Assembly (NCBI GenBank): GCA_002633005.1
Contig: NMRA01000005.1
Coordinates: 2,253,412 to 2,287,989 of the forward strand
Origin: Phoronis australis
Lineage: Eukaryota > Phoronida > Phoronidae
Direction: 5' to 3'
Length of the DNA stretch: 34,578 bases
A program made the translations under genes and the position numbers. The notes beneath the pieces are model-generated. The model was not told the DNA's origin. It did no database searches and worked only from the letters and a program-made list of their open reading frames with translations. Shown here in pieces: positions 19,569 through 29,963 of this stretch (positions within the stretch are counted from its first letter, which is position 1; every line of letters starts with the position of its first letter).

Positions 19569-19915
19569 CTAAAAATTCCCTTGATTGAAAATTTCTCTCC
19601 AACGGTTCAAATCAGCTGTGACCACAGGGGTGACAATTTGAAAAAGTACAAACTCCCCCATTGACTGCCGCAAGCAAAATAAACCAGCAAAAACATGAAA
19701 CGGGAGGAAATACTGAGTTCGAGCTAGGACCGCGGTAGCGGACGAGGGGGGAAAACACGTTCCGTTTTTTTTTAGTCCAACGACAGATTTCCTGGGCAGA
19801 AGGTATACATCCTCGGCGCCCGCAACTTCCGGGCAGCCTGCGTGCATACAATCGCGCTTTGCCCGCTTCTCCGAGGATGTCGGCCCCCCCTCATGGTATC
19901 CTAGATCAGCCACTG
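19569..19915 (-). mobile_element. hAT-like element end, inverted relative to 6-190
   Basis: On minus it starts CAGTGGCTGATCTAGGATAC and shares with 6-190 the AAAGCRCGATT stretch and CCCAGGAAA in the same order. The 143-codon minus frame here is judged non-coding. Confidence 0.5.
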
Positions 19916-20106
19916 AAATGCTACTTGAGACAGACCTATGAGAGCTTACAACAGGGCGGGGTGGTATTGATGGTGATCGGGAGGTCAGTAGATTTTTCAC
20001 TGACCCGTCACTCGGCGAAATGTTTCCCTCTCAGAAGGCCGCACAGGCACCTTTCCCCTCGGATATGAACGAGACCTCTGAAGAAACATGATAACTATGC
20101 TTGTTC

Positions 20107-20255
20107 CAGGGGGATCTAGGACTTTGAGTTGGGGGGAAGGCAGACTATTAGCCAGGATTTTGCCCGTCAGACATTAGCGCTCCTGAACTGCCAAATGGAA
20201 TCTGGGAGAATTTTATGAGGGGGGGCATGGCCCCCTTGGCTCCCCTCTGAGTCTG
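20107..20255 (+). mobile_element. Short hAT-type MITE remnant
   Basis: It begins CAGGGGGATCTAGGACTT and contains GGGGGGGCATGGCCCCCTTG, a G/C-rich hairpin typical of hAT-type MITEs near their ends. The far end was not located with certainty. Confidence 0.4.
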
Positions 20256-20259
20256 ACAC

Positions 20260-21070
20260 TGTGTTATGTCCAGTTAACTGAAATTGAGCTCTAAAACGAG
20301 GTTATGCTTTGGACGAAAGAATTAGGTGTTTTAATTTTAAAATTCAACTTGGTCGAGATTGATATTTGAAAAATATAACACATGAAATAGACGTAATTAT
20401 TACTAAAACCAAGAAAGCAGAATTGATGGTCATATAATTTTTATTTTCAATCGCGAGCCTGGTTTTTTACCGTAATCAAAATATATATTTAATAACATCA
20501 AGTATTATTTAAAATCAATGACAAATCAACTGTTAGTCCCGGTAGCGCCTACCTCACCAGGACCTAGGCTATGCTTGAAACTAATAGGCCTACTCTTGAT
20601 CAACAAATTAAACCAGATGTGACTAATTGCACATGACAGCAAAATGCTATGAGCCACCACTGTCGAATATATCTTCAACTAGTCAACAATACGACCAGAT
20701 GACCTGGTTCGTGTAGAAAGCATTTTTATCAAGAATTTATTAGAAGAAACCTAACCCTGCATTCAGCATGATACCTAATACGTAACACTAATTCGCAATT
20801 TCGTCATGTTAACTTTTCATGTTTCGAACCTAGTTTTCCGCAAAAAACTTATATCCTTTCGTCAGACAACTCTTTGGTGCATTGATTTGTTCTTTAGTTG
20901 TATTTTTCTACGTCTCTGTGGTTAATTATTGACAAATTTTTTAAGATTTAATATTCAGGTTGGACACCAAAGACCGGCCATTTAATTCACGCAATGTAAA
21001 TTTCCGCTTTGTTTATCGCAGTGAACCTCGCTTTGGATTTTAATGTCCGCCGTGTGAATTGGGTCTATAC
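20260..21070. other. Stretch without recognised gene
   Basis: AT-rich, no coding frame or repeat recognised. Confidence 0.45.
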
Positions 21071-21076
21071 GGGGCG

Positions 21077-21148
21077 CCCGTATTGGAATTCCAATACGGG
21101 AACTGCCCGTATCGGAATATTCCGATTTGAGCCGAATTCCAATACGGG
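21077..21148. repeat. Cluster of perfect palindromes built from one 13-mer
   Basis: A perfect 24-bp palindrome with half-site CCCGTATTGGAA (21077-21100) is followed by a perfect 16-bp palindrome ATCGGAATATTCCGAT (21111-21126) and by GAATTCCAATACGGG (21134-21148). The 13-mer CCCGTATYGGAAT thus appears twice forward and twice inverted within 72 bp, directly beside the truncated edge of K3. Confidence 0.8.
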
Positions 21149-21149
21149 C

Positions 21150-22225
21150 CGGAACAAGTCTGACGAATGCCGGCTTACTAAAGAACTATCCATACGTTCC
21201 GTTGTCTGTGCATGTTCACGGCGCCTCTCTAGTATATCTTGATCACTGTATTCCGATTCAAACTCATAGCCTGGGAAACTTAACGATCCAACTGCAAAGT
21301 CTTCGTCGGATGAACTCTCATCTAGAAGTCGGGATTCCGTTGACGTTCTGCGTTCTGTTTCAAAATGAAATATTTTCACCTTAGTAACTAATGCTAATAT
21401 AAAACTTAAACAAAGTCTGTCACATTAGATACAATGTATAATGCCTTTGAAGTATTCATGAGTGCAAATGTTTTGAGAAGCCAGCAATGAGTAAACAGCT
21501 GCGTTACCGGCTTCAGATGCAATAAAGGTAATTGACCAGGCACCGAGGCCGCGAGAGCGCATGCTAATTCAGTGTTTGCTGACAAAAACTGTTGTGAAAC
21601 AATAACTCGATTTTCTATCCCACAGCCAGGTGTTAGGGGAATCTTCATTTACATGTACATTATTCAAATAATGGTTGTCAATGTACAACTGCCCTGACGG
21701 CTCTGTGACCAAAGGGGAACCTGAATTCGCGGCCCCCGACGAGTAAGTAGATTTACAGTTTCGTGGCTAGTTACCCAACATAATCACGTGCACATTACTT
21801 CTTTGGCTCACTAGTATAGTATTTTCTTGACTGGAAGTTTAGTTTCCAACTTTGGCTGGTTTATGTTCGTCATGTCTCCAGTCCGGCCGCGACGGACTGG
21901 CCGGTATAATTACTAGCGTTTTCTGTGTTTAGAACTCAAAAAATCACAAGTCTAAACAACACAGATCTAGGTTCTCCTGTCTTTATTTCACGGAAGAATA
22001 CTTCGAATTTATCTCCGAACAGACCCCAAACTCTGCTACGGACTTTGGCAAACTGGTCTGCCGAACTTTGTAGGCTACGGTGTGTCCAAATACCAATAAA
22101 TCCGTAACATCGAAATAAAACAACACGTTTTTATAAGAATTCGGTGTATTTTTAAGGGTTTTACATCGAAATTTGATGATTTACTGGTGTTAAACGATGA
22201 ATTCAAGCGATAAGCTGACACCATT
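21150..22225 (-). mobile_element. K3: TTAA-type element, truncated at both ends
   Basis: This is collinear with K2 and K4 but lacks both terminal repeats. It retains about 260 bp (21640-21900) missing from K2. On minus it carries the best-preserved internal frame, SRLLDESSSDEDFAVGSL, then GYEFESEYSDQDILERRREH and AQTTERMDSSLVSRHSSD, which runs off the truncated edge at 21150. Confidence 0.75.
21155..21379 (-). pseudogene. Acidic protein fragment inside the TTAA element (K3 copy)
   Basis: The frame is serine- and acid-rich, then reads GYEFESEYSDQDILERRREH. In K4 the same place reads GYQFEPEYTDQEILERCREH, and further on MPATDKE. In invertebrate proteins with the P2X7-type C-terminal (ballast) domain I recall a GYxFEPEYS segment followed by Arg/Glu-rich sequence and a WCxCGxCxxMPTxxE cysteine motif. 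The cysteine motif is not intact in any copy here; K2 keeps HCRRLQATDTEM. A small intron is possible just upstream (GTGAGT to AAACAG). Confidence 0.35.
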
Positions 22226-22236
22226 AACCCTAAAAC

Positions 22237-22608
22237 GTGAGCCCAATAGCGGAGTTGCAACGCCGCCATATTGGAAATGGGTCAGAATGTTGCATTGTGG
22301 TTAAGCCGGTAAACAAGTACGTCGGCAAGCGTGGGGGCAAACCGGCCACAGGGAGGTTATACGTGTTGTGTGCCTGGCATGCTATAATAGCAGTTATCGA
22401 GGTTAAAAATTTAGTTACTACTTGTTTCCCAAGGATCAAGAACTGCGTTAAACATGGGTCAGAGACATTGGTAGAGCTGGTAGCAAAGGCCGACTTCGTG
22501 AATTCTTTCCGACTTCGTAGCATAAAGTATGCAGCGCTAATTTTGAGGGCGGCAAGAAAACGTATCTTAGAAACTGCCCAACATTATCTCCCTTCAAAGA
22601 AACAGTAA
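22237..22608 (+). CDS. Hypothetical 123-codon ORF
   Basis: Uninterrupted frame with a basic, helical C-terminal part (SFRLRSIKYAALILRAARKR) and stop at 22608. It begins at the edge of K3 in a sequence (AATAGCGGAGTTGCAAC) that also appears inverted at 25783-25799, so it may belong to another repeat. I do not recognise it, and no splice or promoter evidence supports it. Confidence 0.2.
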   Translation: MSPIAELQRRHIGNGSECCIVVKPVNKYVGKRGGKPATGRLYVLCAWHAIIAVIEVKNLVTTCFPRIKNCVKHGSETLVELVAKADFVNSFRLRSIKYAALILRAARKRILETAQHYLPSKKQ

Positions 22609-22714
22609 CAAATACTCCACGGCGGTTGGTAGTGAAAAAAAAAACTTGTTTTCGCTTGACCAGAACCAAGCCAACATGAGCAATTTTGAGGATAATGCTT
22701 CTGCACAATCACCT

Positions 22715-23487
22715 GTTTAGATCAACTCACTTAACGTACGCACACTATATGCATTAACGCGCTAAGATAAAGCCTGCAGAATATTATTATTTACTTTTTA
22801 CAAAATTGTGGTTCATTGCTATCAAAATTCGTTGTTAAATTACGATCATTTTTCATAAAATTGTGTTGAAGTCCCAGGGCGAAATCTTGCCGACAAATGC
22901 GTAGCTGCCGGTCTCGCAATCGTCGATAGGGCTTGATTCTTGAATAAGAATACAGCTTCGACTCAACAAATTACCTGAAATCCTCCTCAAGTTTTCCAAA
23001 TAGCGTCTCTAAGGTTTTTAAGTTCTTGTGGAGTCTGGATTAACTGCAGATTAAGTCCAAATCTGAGATAGATTGTAGCCCGTAACACATGTTGTTGTCA
23101 CGTGACGTTTGTATTGAAGTTTGTATGCGTGTGTGTGAGAGCATAGATTATAGCCAACTACAGTAAATTCATACACTGTAAAAGGTCACGTGCAGTGCAA
23201 CTCAAGTTCATTACAAATAAAAATCCGAACTTTCAAACCGTTTGATCTGAGTTGACATCTCAAATCAAAATTATGAAAATGCCACATAAAAGTATGAAAT
23301 TGAAAATTAGCACACGTCAGCTCCACGTCCCTACCACCCCCTTTATCTTGCTTGCTACCTCTTAGGGTTCATTTCCCTTGCTTCCGAGGTTTTTCGTTAT
23401 TCTGGACAGTGAATGAGGTTACATAGCTTTAGCAAATTTCACGGGGAAATAATATAATGACTTTACGGTTGCATTTGAACAGTGAAA
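22715..23487. other. Stretch without recognised gene before assembly gap
   Basis: No coding frame or repeat recognised. Confidence 0.4.
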
Positions 23488-24396
23488 NNNNNNNNNNNNN
23501 NNNNNNNNNNNNNNNNNNNNNNNNNNNNNNNNNNNNNNNNNNNNNNNNNNNNNNNNNNNNNNNNNNNNNNNNNNNNNNNNNNNNNNNNNNNNNNNNNNNN
23601 NNNNNNNNNNNNNNNNNNNNNNNNNNNNNNNNNNNNNNNNNNNNNNNNNNNNNNNNNNNNNNNNNNNNNNNNNNNNNNNNNNNNNNNNNNNNNNNNNNNN
23701 NNNNNNNNNNNNNNNNNNNNNNNNNNNNNNNNNNNNNNNNNNNNNNNNNNNNNNNNNNNNNNNNNNNNNNNNNNNNNNNNNNNNNNNNNNNNNNNNNNNN
23801 NNNNNNNNNNNNNNNNNNNNNNNNNNNNNNNNNNNNNNNNNNNNNNNNNNNNNNNNNNNNNNNNNNNNNNNNNNNNNNNNNNNNNNNNNNNNNNNNNNNN
23901 NNNNNNNNNNNNNNNNNNNNNNNNNNNNNNNNNNNNNNNNNNNNNNNNNNNNNNNNNNNNNNNNNNNNNNNNNNNNNNNNNNNNNNNNNNNNNNNNNNNN
24001 NNNNNNNNNNNNNNNNNNNNNNNNNNNNNNNNNNNNNNNNNNNNNNNNNNNNNNNNNNNNNNNNNNNNNNNNNNNNNNNNNNNNNNNNNNNNNNNNNNNN
24101 NNNNNNNNNNNNNNNNNNNNNNNNNNNNNNNNNNNNNNNNNNNNNNNNNNNNNNNNNNNNNNNNNNNNNNNNNNNNNNNNNNNNNNNNNNNNNNNNNNNN
24201 NNNNNNNNNNNNNNNNNNNNNNNNNNNNNNNNNNNNNNNNNNNNNNNNNNNNNNNNNNNNNNNNNNNNNNNNNNNNNNNNNNNNNNNNNNNNNNNNNNNN
24301 NNNNNNNNNNNNNNNNNNNNNNNNNNNNNNNNNNNNNNNNNNNNNNNNNNNNNNNNNNNNNNNNNNNNNNNNNNNNNNNNNNNNNNNNNNNNNNNN
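23488..24396. other. Assembly gap (909 N)
   Basis: A run of 909 undetermined bases. Any frame drawn across it is meaningless. Confidence 1.
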
Positions 24397-24547
24397 TTTT
24401 TTTGGAAGAACAACTTCCATTCACGTCGACGCGAGAACATAACTTTTTCTCCCACAGCGGATTTTGGGGTCTCCGTACACTATGGAAGCTAACGCCTCTG
24501 CATTTCGCCTGCGTAGCCGAACAACCGGCCACACAGCAGCCGACCAT
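24397..24547 (-). CDS. THAP-domain protein, N-terminal fragment
   Basis: On minus the protein starts MVGCCVAGCSATQAKC and continues GVSFHSVRRPQNPLWEKKL. This fits the start of a THAP zinc finger: Met, CxxxC, a short loop, then F-H and the conserved Trp. The distal C-x2-H pair would lie inside the assembly gap, which cuts the protein after 50 residues. THAP domains bind DNA and occur in P-element and Kolobok transposases and in host regulators derived from them. Promoter-like sequence before the ATG (24550-24800) was not recognisable. Confidence 0.6.
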
Positions 24548-24599
24548 GATTAGCAGACGACGTACTTGCCGGAAATTACACCAGATAATTTAGCCAGGT

Positions 24600-25237
24600 G
24601 TCGCCAGTGAATAATGACGTAAGGGCTTGTGCGCAAGCTCACAGATTTCGTCCATTGAAAGTATACGGAGTTGGCGGTCCATGTACTATAGTCTATGGTG
24701 AGAGTAAGCGTGCGTGTGCTTGTCATCAGAGTTCCTGTGCCAGAGTAAATGTGATGTAATGATCTAGGTGTGCATTGTATCCAAAGAAATTAACCCAAGC
24801 AGTCGAGCAGAGCGTGTTTTAATATTCAGCTTAGCACTTGCTGGCCTCATCTGCTAAAAAACGTTCGAGAATTTTTTCGGTAAGACCGATATGTCACTCA
24901 TTGAGTCGCCGGGTGAGTGGATGCGTGACCGTAGTGTAACAGCTATTTTCCGGAAGATTTGGGGTGTAAAAGTGCGAATGTATTCACTATCAGTGGGTCA
25001 TTTTGACCTTAAAAACACCAATTATGATTAGTTAAATAATTTCTCTTAAAAATAATGCAAAAGTTTTTTACGGTAATAGAAAGTTTCGTAAATTAGTGCC
25101 AATATTTATTTGCCGATGCTATGTTACCCGTTTCATGAATAGATAGTTTCCGACTAAATGTCATCGATGACAGCCGGTACATTATGCAGCGCGCGCTTCT
25201 TGGCCGCGTGCTAACACTGGTCGAGTTTTTTTATTAG
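24600..25237. other. Stretch without recognised gene
   Basis: An imperfect palindrome CCATGTACTATAGTCTATGG lies around 24678. The rest shows nothing supported. Confidence 0.4.
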
Positions 25238-25456
25238 TGTTCGATTCACGGTTTTCACGTGTACAAAGAAGTTTGGATTCCAGTTGAGGCCGAGAAGATC
25301 TGTACCGGAAAGAAACAATGCAATCCCGCTGACAAGTACGCTGCGTCTCTTTTCAAAGTCCAGACCCGCGTAGTGGGGCACATCCCTCGCAAGAGCAGCA
25401 AAGCTTCTGCGTTCTTTTTGAATCGCGGCGTAAGTTTGAAGTGCATACGGACATAA
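25238..25456 (+). CDS. HIRAN-like domain exon
   Basis: A strong pyrimidine tract and TTATTAG precede the exon. The frame reads GFHVYKEVWIPVEAEKI, NPADKYAASLFK, VVGHIPRKSSKASAFFLNRG, VSLKCIRT and TAA at 25454. The order HVYK.VW.P, E..N..D.+A.., .VGHIPR..S+....FL.RGG.I.C is a recurrent domain in cnidarian, sponge and lancelet proteins that I place near HIRAN domains, which recognise DNA ends in HLTF-type helicases. A perfect donor GTAAGT at 25430 would make a phase-0, 192-nt exon; reading through it is also plausible because VSLKCI still fits the domain. After the stop a shifted frame (RLVVYKF) still resembles the family, which suggests a frameshift. Confidence 0.5.
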   Translation, partial: CSIHGFHVYKEVWIPVEAEKICTGKKQCNPADKYAASLFKVQTRVVGHIPRKSSKASAFFLNRGVSLKCIRT

Positions 25457-25797
25457 CGGTGAGGCTCGTGGTCTACAAATTCAGGACTGTCGAATCTTTC
25501 AATTGATAAATTGGAGACGTTAGAACTGTAGGTACGGGCATTTTCGCATGTAGTTCATGGGCTGGGCGCTTACTTTAGCAAAGTCTGAAAACGCGTTGGG
25601 GCACTTGTTGGGACATGGGCGCCTATTAGGGCGAATAGCGACAGAATTACATGCAACAGCGTAGCTTAATGCACACAAATCACACGTCGTGCAAACCAAT
25701 CGGCCATTCCATTTACCCTAATCAATCCCAATAGCCTTTGCGCACCCTAATTTCCGGACATGCGCAATCGTTAAATCGATTCGGTTGCAACTCCGCT
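25457..25797. other. Stretch without recognised gene
   Basis: Nothing supported except the short AATAGCGGAGTTGCAAC match (inverted) to 22248-22264 at its right edge. Confidence 0.4.
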
Positions 25798-26120
25798 ATT
25801 AACCCAAGACAAGGCCTTTATCAGCATTTGGACATCATAAACGAGTAAACTGTTTCATACTTTTATTTATTTAAGCAACACCACAGAAGAGCATGACTTC
25901 TGACAACAACTTACTGAGAAATTACATGTCCGGTATGCCTACATGATGTAACATGGCTCCTGAAACGGAGATGGCTATTTGTAAGTGCAGCATAGGCCCC
26001 TACATATTGCTATGTTTGGAAAATGAAGGTCTCGTTTTCATTGAATATTAATATTATAACTTTTAAAACGTGATTGTTAAACTGCCCACGGAAATTGCAG
26101 CACACTTTTTCTAGGTTTAC

Positions 26121-26530
26121 TTACTGGTCGTCGAAATTCAAAACGACACTGCTCAGTAAAAGTCTTTGTGGATGCCTTCTGGAAAATCTCGACACCACTT
26201 CTGAGAGGTCTATCGGCATGTTGTACTGAATATGTATCAATGCAAGTGCTGAAGGACGATCTTCATTCATACAAAAGTGTGTGAACTTGTGGAGACGTCT
26301 CAAACCACTTGGACTGCGTTCACATTCATTACTTGTCACAGGTAGTGTGCAGGCGATACGCATTAGCGTATGGATGTTGAGGTACATCATGTCATCGCAT
26401 GGTTCAAGCGCTGTCCTCAGTGTTGAAGGAAGTTGATCTTTAGGCATGTCCCACAATTGGACGCGCCATTTCAGTGACTTGTCATCAACTGCATCTGGAG
26501 ATGGAAGATCTGCAACGTATATGGTTAAGG
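26121..26530 (-). pseudogene. hAT transposase C-terminal dimerisation region (copy A)
   Basis: On minus the frame reads ADLPSPDAVDDKSLKWRVQL, DDMMYLNIHTLMRIACTLPV, TSNECERSPSGLRRL and EVVSRFSRRHPQR, ending at the stop at 26121. LPVT..ECERSFS.LRRLK, followed by RLSALALIHI and VI.RFA..HPRR, is the dimerisation signature of hAT transposases of the DUF4371/ZMYM-like group. The upstream stretch NHLNTRFSELHRRVATVIS at 26540-26650 continues the protein in another frame. AATAAATAAAAG downstream near 25865 is a possible polyA signal on minus. Confidence 0.75.
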
Positions 26531-26637
26531 CCCGATGTCTAGTTTCTCCATGATGGTCATAGCAGTAAGAACGACACTAATCACAGTGGCCACTCTTCTG
26601 TGTAGCTCACTGAACCGCGTGTTGAGGTGGTTTCTAA

Positions 26638-27096
26638 CAAACACCACGTTCCTTACAATATCGCTTTTTATCACTCCGACTGGTCTGGTCACTCAGCTTG
26701 TCCGGAAACTGCTTTGCAGGTTGTCATAGCCCAGCTAGCTATTTAGTGAACCCACTTGGTACTTTAGATGATATTTACCCATTTGGCAGTTTGTACCCAT
26801 TTGCTACTTGTTATTGAATTTGCCGTTTTGCTCGAACCACTTGGTAGGCAATCGGCCAATACCCATTTTGTAGTATATACCTATTTGGTACTATGCTAAC
26901 TTGTGCCACTTAGTATCCGATACTCAATTACACATTGGGTATCGAAAATGTGGGTGTTATATCTTGTAATTAAGGAACCCATCTGGTACCTTGTGTGAAA
27001 TATTTATTTGTAGAGCTGTGACTTTGAAATTCCCAGTGCAACTTTTAAGTTGCATTGGGAATTTTAAAAATACATATTCTTGTTCTATTTGTCCCC
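26638..27096 (+). repeat. Repeat X (copy in unit A)
   Basis: From AACACCACG to TTTGTCCCC, with repeated motifs such as ACCCACTTGGTAC, ACCTATTTGGTAC and AACCCATCTGGTACC. It interrupts the hAT reading direction on the other strand. Confidence 0.75.
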
Positions 27097-27389
27097 AATA
27101 ATGAGATTTATGGCACTCTGACATAAATCCTATTATTTGGGCAAATAACATTCTACAGCCCTTTATGACTCATATCCAACTCCTAGTTAGTTCCTACCAA
27201 GTCCAATGGTAACGCTGTTTTTTCTTGCTCTCAATTTCCAGTTGGCCCAGCCTCAAGCAACAGTCCATTCACTCTTAAGTTTTCCCAATTAGACAATTTT
27301 ATACCTATCCCACCCTCCCTCTCCTGGGTTCAATAAAATCTCAATTAAACTGATTTACATCGTATACCTTTCCCTCCGTCCCTCCCTCC
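27097..27389 (+). repeat. Repeat Y (copy in unit A)
   Basis: Begins AATAATGAGATTTATGG and continues through CCTATTATTTGGGCAAAT to a pyrimidine-rich run that ends at the N. Confidence 0.65.
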
Positions 27390-27390
27390 N
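27390..27390. other. Single undetermined base at a repeat junction
   Basis: The lone N lies exactly where unit A breaks off and K4 begins without its TTAAA, suggesting that two contigs were joined here. Confidence 0.7.
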
Positions 27391-29067
27391 GGAGAATGCC
27401 AGCCAAAAAACAACCTATTTTGTATCAATTTAGATCGAATAGTTCTACTCGATAACGGCACGTTCGGTTGCGTTACCTGACACCTGACGGCAGACGGAAG
27501 TGTTGAGATTATCTAATGACGTAATTGGATTCACACACAGTTCACAACACGGGTTAGTGGTGTCAGCTTATCGCTTAAATTCATCGTTTAACACCAATAA
27601 ATCATCAAACTTCGATGTAAAACCCTTAAAAATACACTGAGTTCTTATAAAAACGTGTTGTTTTATTTCGCTGTTACAGATTTACTGGTATTTGGACACA
27701 CCGTAGCCTACAATGTCAGCTGGCCAATTTACCAAGGTCCGTAGCAGGAGTTTGGGGTCTGTTCGGAGATGAATTCGAAGTATTCTTCCCTGAAATACAG
27801 ACAGGAGAACCTAGATCTGTGTTGTTTATGCTTGTGATTTTTTTAGTTCTAAACACACGAAACGCTTGTTATCACGACCAGTGGCTCGGAACCCATGAGG
27901 CCCGTCGCGGCCTTGCCGGGACTGGCACGATTATAAACCAGCTTGAGTTGGAAACTAAACCTCCTGCAGTCACGAAAATACTATAACACTGAGCCAAAGA
28001 AATAATGTGCACGAACCATTTATGTGAATTATTCACGAAACTGAAAATCTACTTACTTGTCGGGGACCGCGAAGTTGGTTTCCCCTTCCCGTCAGGGCAA
28101 AGGTTTTACAGTAACAATGATTTGAATAATGTATTTGTATTTCTAAATAAAGATTACCCTAACATGTGACCATAGCATCTAAAATCGAGTAGGTCTAATT
28201 GTTTCACAACAGCTTTCTGTCAGCAAACACTGAATTAGCATGCGCTCACACGGCCTCGGTACCCGGTCAATTACCTTTGTTGCCCGCATCAAAAGCCGGT
28301 AACGCAGTGGTTTATTCGTTGCTGGCTTCTCAAAACATTTGCACTCATGAGCACTCCCAGGCATTACAAATTGTATCTAATGAGACAGACTTTATTTCAG
28401 TTTCATATAAGCATTGGTTAGAATCATTTTATGGTGAGAATAATTCATTTTGAAACAGAACACAGAATAATAAACATCTATATGGCAACTCGCCAGGCGC
28501 CAAACCCGACTTAGTCAAGAGCTCATCCGACAAACACTACACGGATCGGATCGCTAGGTTTCACAGGCTATCAGTTCGAACCGGAATACACTGATCAAGA
28601 AATACTAGAGAGGTGCCGTGAACATGCATAGGCAAAGGAAGGTATAGATAGTTCTTTGGTAAGCCGGAATTCGTCAGAGAAATCACTGTCGACGAAATGC
28701 CGGCCACAGACAAGGAGATCAGTGTTTCACGGCTTCATACTTGCTATTAACAGCATACCTTTCAATCTTCACTATCGTGAGCCTCTTCCTAAGCATTTCG
28801 GCGTCTCGCGGAAATCAAAAAAACGATATACCCGCTTTCTTCACAGGTTCATAGTTCGGACAAGCGGGAACCGATGCACCGTAATAGCGGCATTCACTCT
28901 GCAGACGAACCACTCAGGTCGCTACGTCGCTTTTCACCTTCCTCACAGGTTAACGCGACACCTCTCAGCAAGGTGAGGTCGACTATAGGTCTGTAAGAGG
29001 CGATGTGGATATAGACCGATTAAGACGGTAAAAAAGACTAATTTAGTCGGGTGGCATTCTCCTTTAA
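27391..29067 (+). mobile_element. K4: longest TTAA-type element copy
   Basis: The left end GGAGAATGCCAGCC lacks the first TTAAA because of the adjacent N. The right end is complete, reading TTAAAGGAGAATGCCACCC on the opposite strand with TTAA at 29064-29067. It spans 1677 bp and includes all segments seen in K1-K3. In order it contains a 5' region, a frame with FLSANTELACA and SVPGQLPLL (28199-28453), a possible small intron, a start MATRQAP near 28480, GYQFEPEYTDQEILERCREH and MPATDKE, then REPLPKHFG. Stops and shifts interrupt these frames. No transposase-like sequence was found. Confidence 0.75.
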
Positions 29068-29445
29068 TTGTCATAAATTTGCCGGTCTCTATGCAGGCAC
29101 ATATGCCTAAAACGTGAGCATAATTAACCCAAGACAAGGTCTTTATCAGCATCTGGACATCATAAACGAGCAAATTGTTTCATACTTTTATTTATTTAAG
29201 CAACACCCCAGAAGAGCATGACTTCTGACAGCAACTTACTGAGAAATTACATGTCCGGTATGCCTACATGATGTAACATGGCTCCTGAAACGGAGATGGC
29301 TATCTGTAAGTGCAGCATAGGCCCCTACGTATTGCTATGTTTGGAAAATGAAGGTCTCGTTTTCATTGAATATTAATATTACAACTTTTAAGACGTGATT
29401 GTTAAACTGCCCGTGGAATATGCAGCACACTTTTTCTAGGTTTAC

Positions 29446-29850
29446 TTACTGGTCGTCGAAATTCAAAACGACACTTCTCAGTAAAAGTCTTCGTGGATGT
29501 CTTCTGGCAAATCTCAACACCACTTCTGAGAGGTCTATCGGCATGCTGTACTGAATATGTATCACTGCAAGTGCCGAAGGGCGATCTTCATTCATACAAG
29601 CGAGTGTGAACACATACAGACGTCTCAAAGTACTTGCACTGCGTTCACACTCATAACTTCTCACAGGTAGTGTGCAGGCGATACGCAATAGCGTATGGAT
29701 GTTGAGGTACATCATGTCATCGCATGGTTTAAGCGCTGTCCTCCGTGTTGAAGGAAGTTGATCTTCAGGCATGACCCACAATTGGACGCGCCATTTCAGT
29801 AACTTGTCATCAACTGCATCTGGAGATGGAAGATCTGCAGTGTATGTGGT
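29446..29850 (-). pseudogene. hAT transposase C-terminal dimerisation region (copy B)
   Basis: The same domain as copy A: ADLPSPDAVDDKLLKWRVQL, NIHTLLRIACTLPVRSYE, CERSASTLRRLYVF and VVLRFARRHPRRLLL. A TGA blocks the frame upstream at about 29880. The two copies differ at many residues, so the duplication is not recent, unless the copies are separate insertions. It faces the N-terminal hAT part at 31464-32103, about 1.6 kb away. Confidence 0.75.
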
Positions 29851-29963
29851 TAAGGCCGATGATTGGTTTCTATATAATGGTCATAGCGGTAAGAGCGACA
29901 CAAACCACAGTGGCCACTCTTCTGTGTAGCTCACTGAACATCGTTTTGAGGTGGTTTCTAACA

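Larger units (their letters stand above)
25798..27389. repeat. Direct repeat unit A (hAT C-terminus + X + Y)
   Basis: The unit starts at ATTAACCCAAGACAAGG and matches 29123-30830 over its entire length, except for an insertion at 30392-30566 in the other copy. It ends at a single undetermined base (27390) in a CCCTCC-rich run, where the match breaks off and K4 starts. Confidence 0.85.

Noticed and set aside
23419-24593. Several 330-378 codon frames on both strands across the gap
   Set aside because: They consist almost wholly of undetermined bases; only the THAP start on minus has sequence support.
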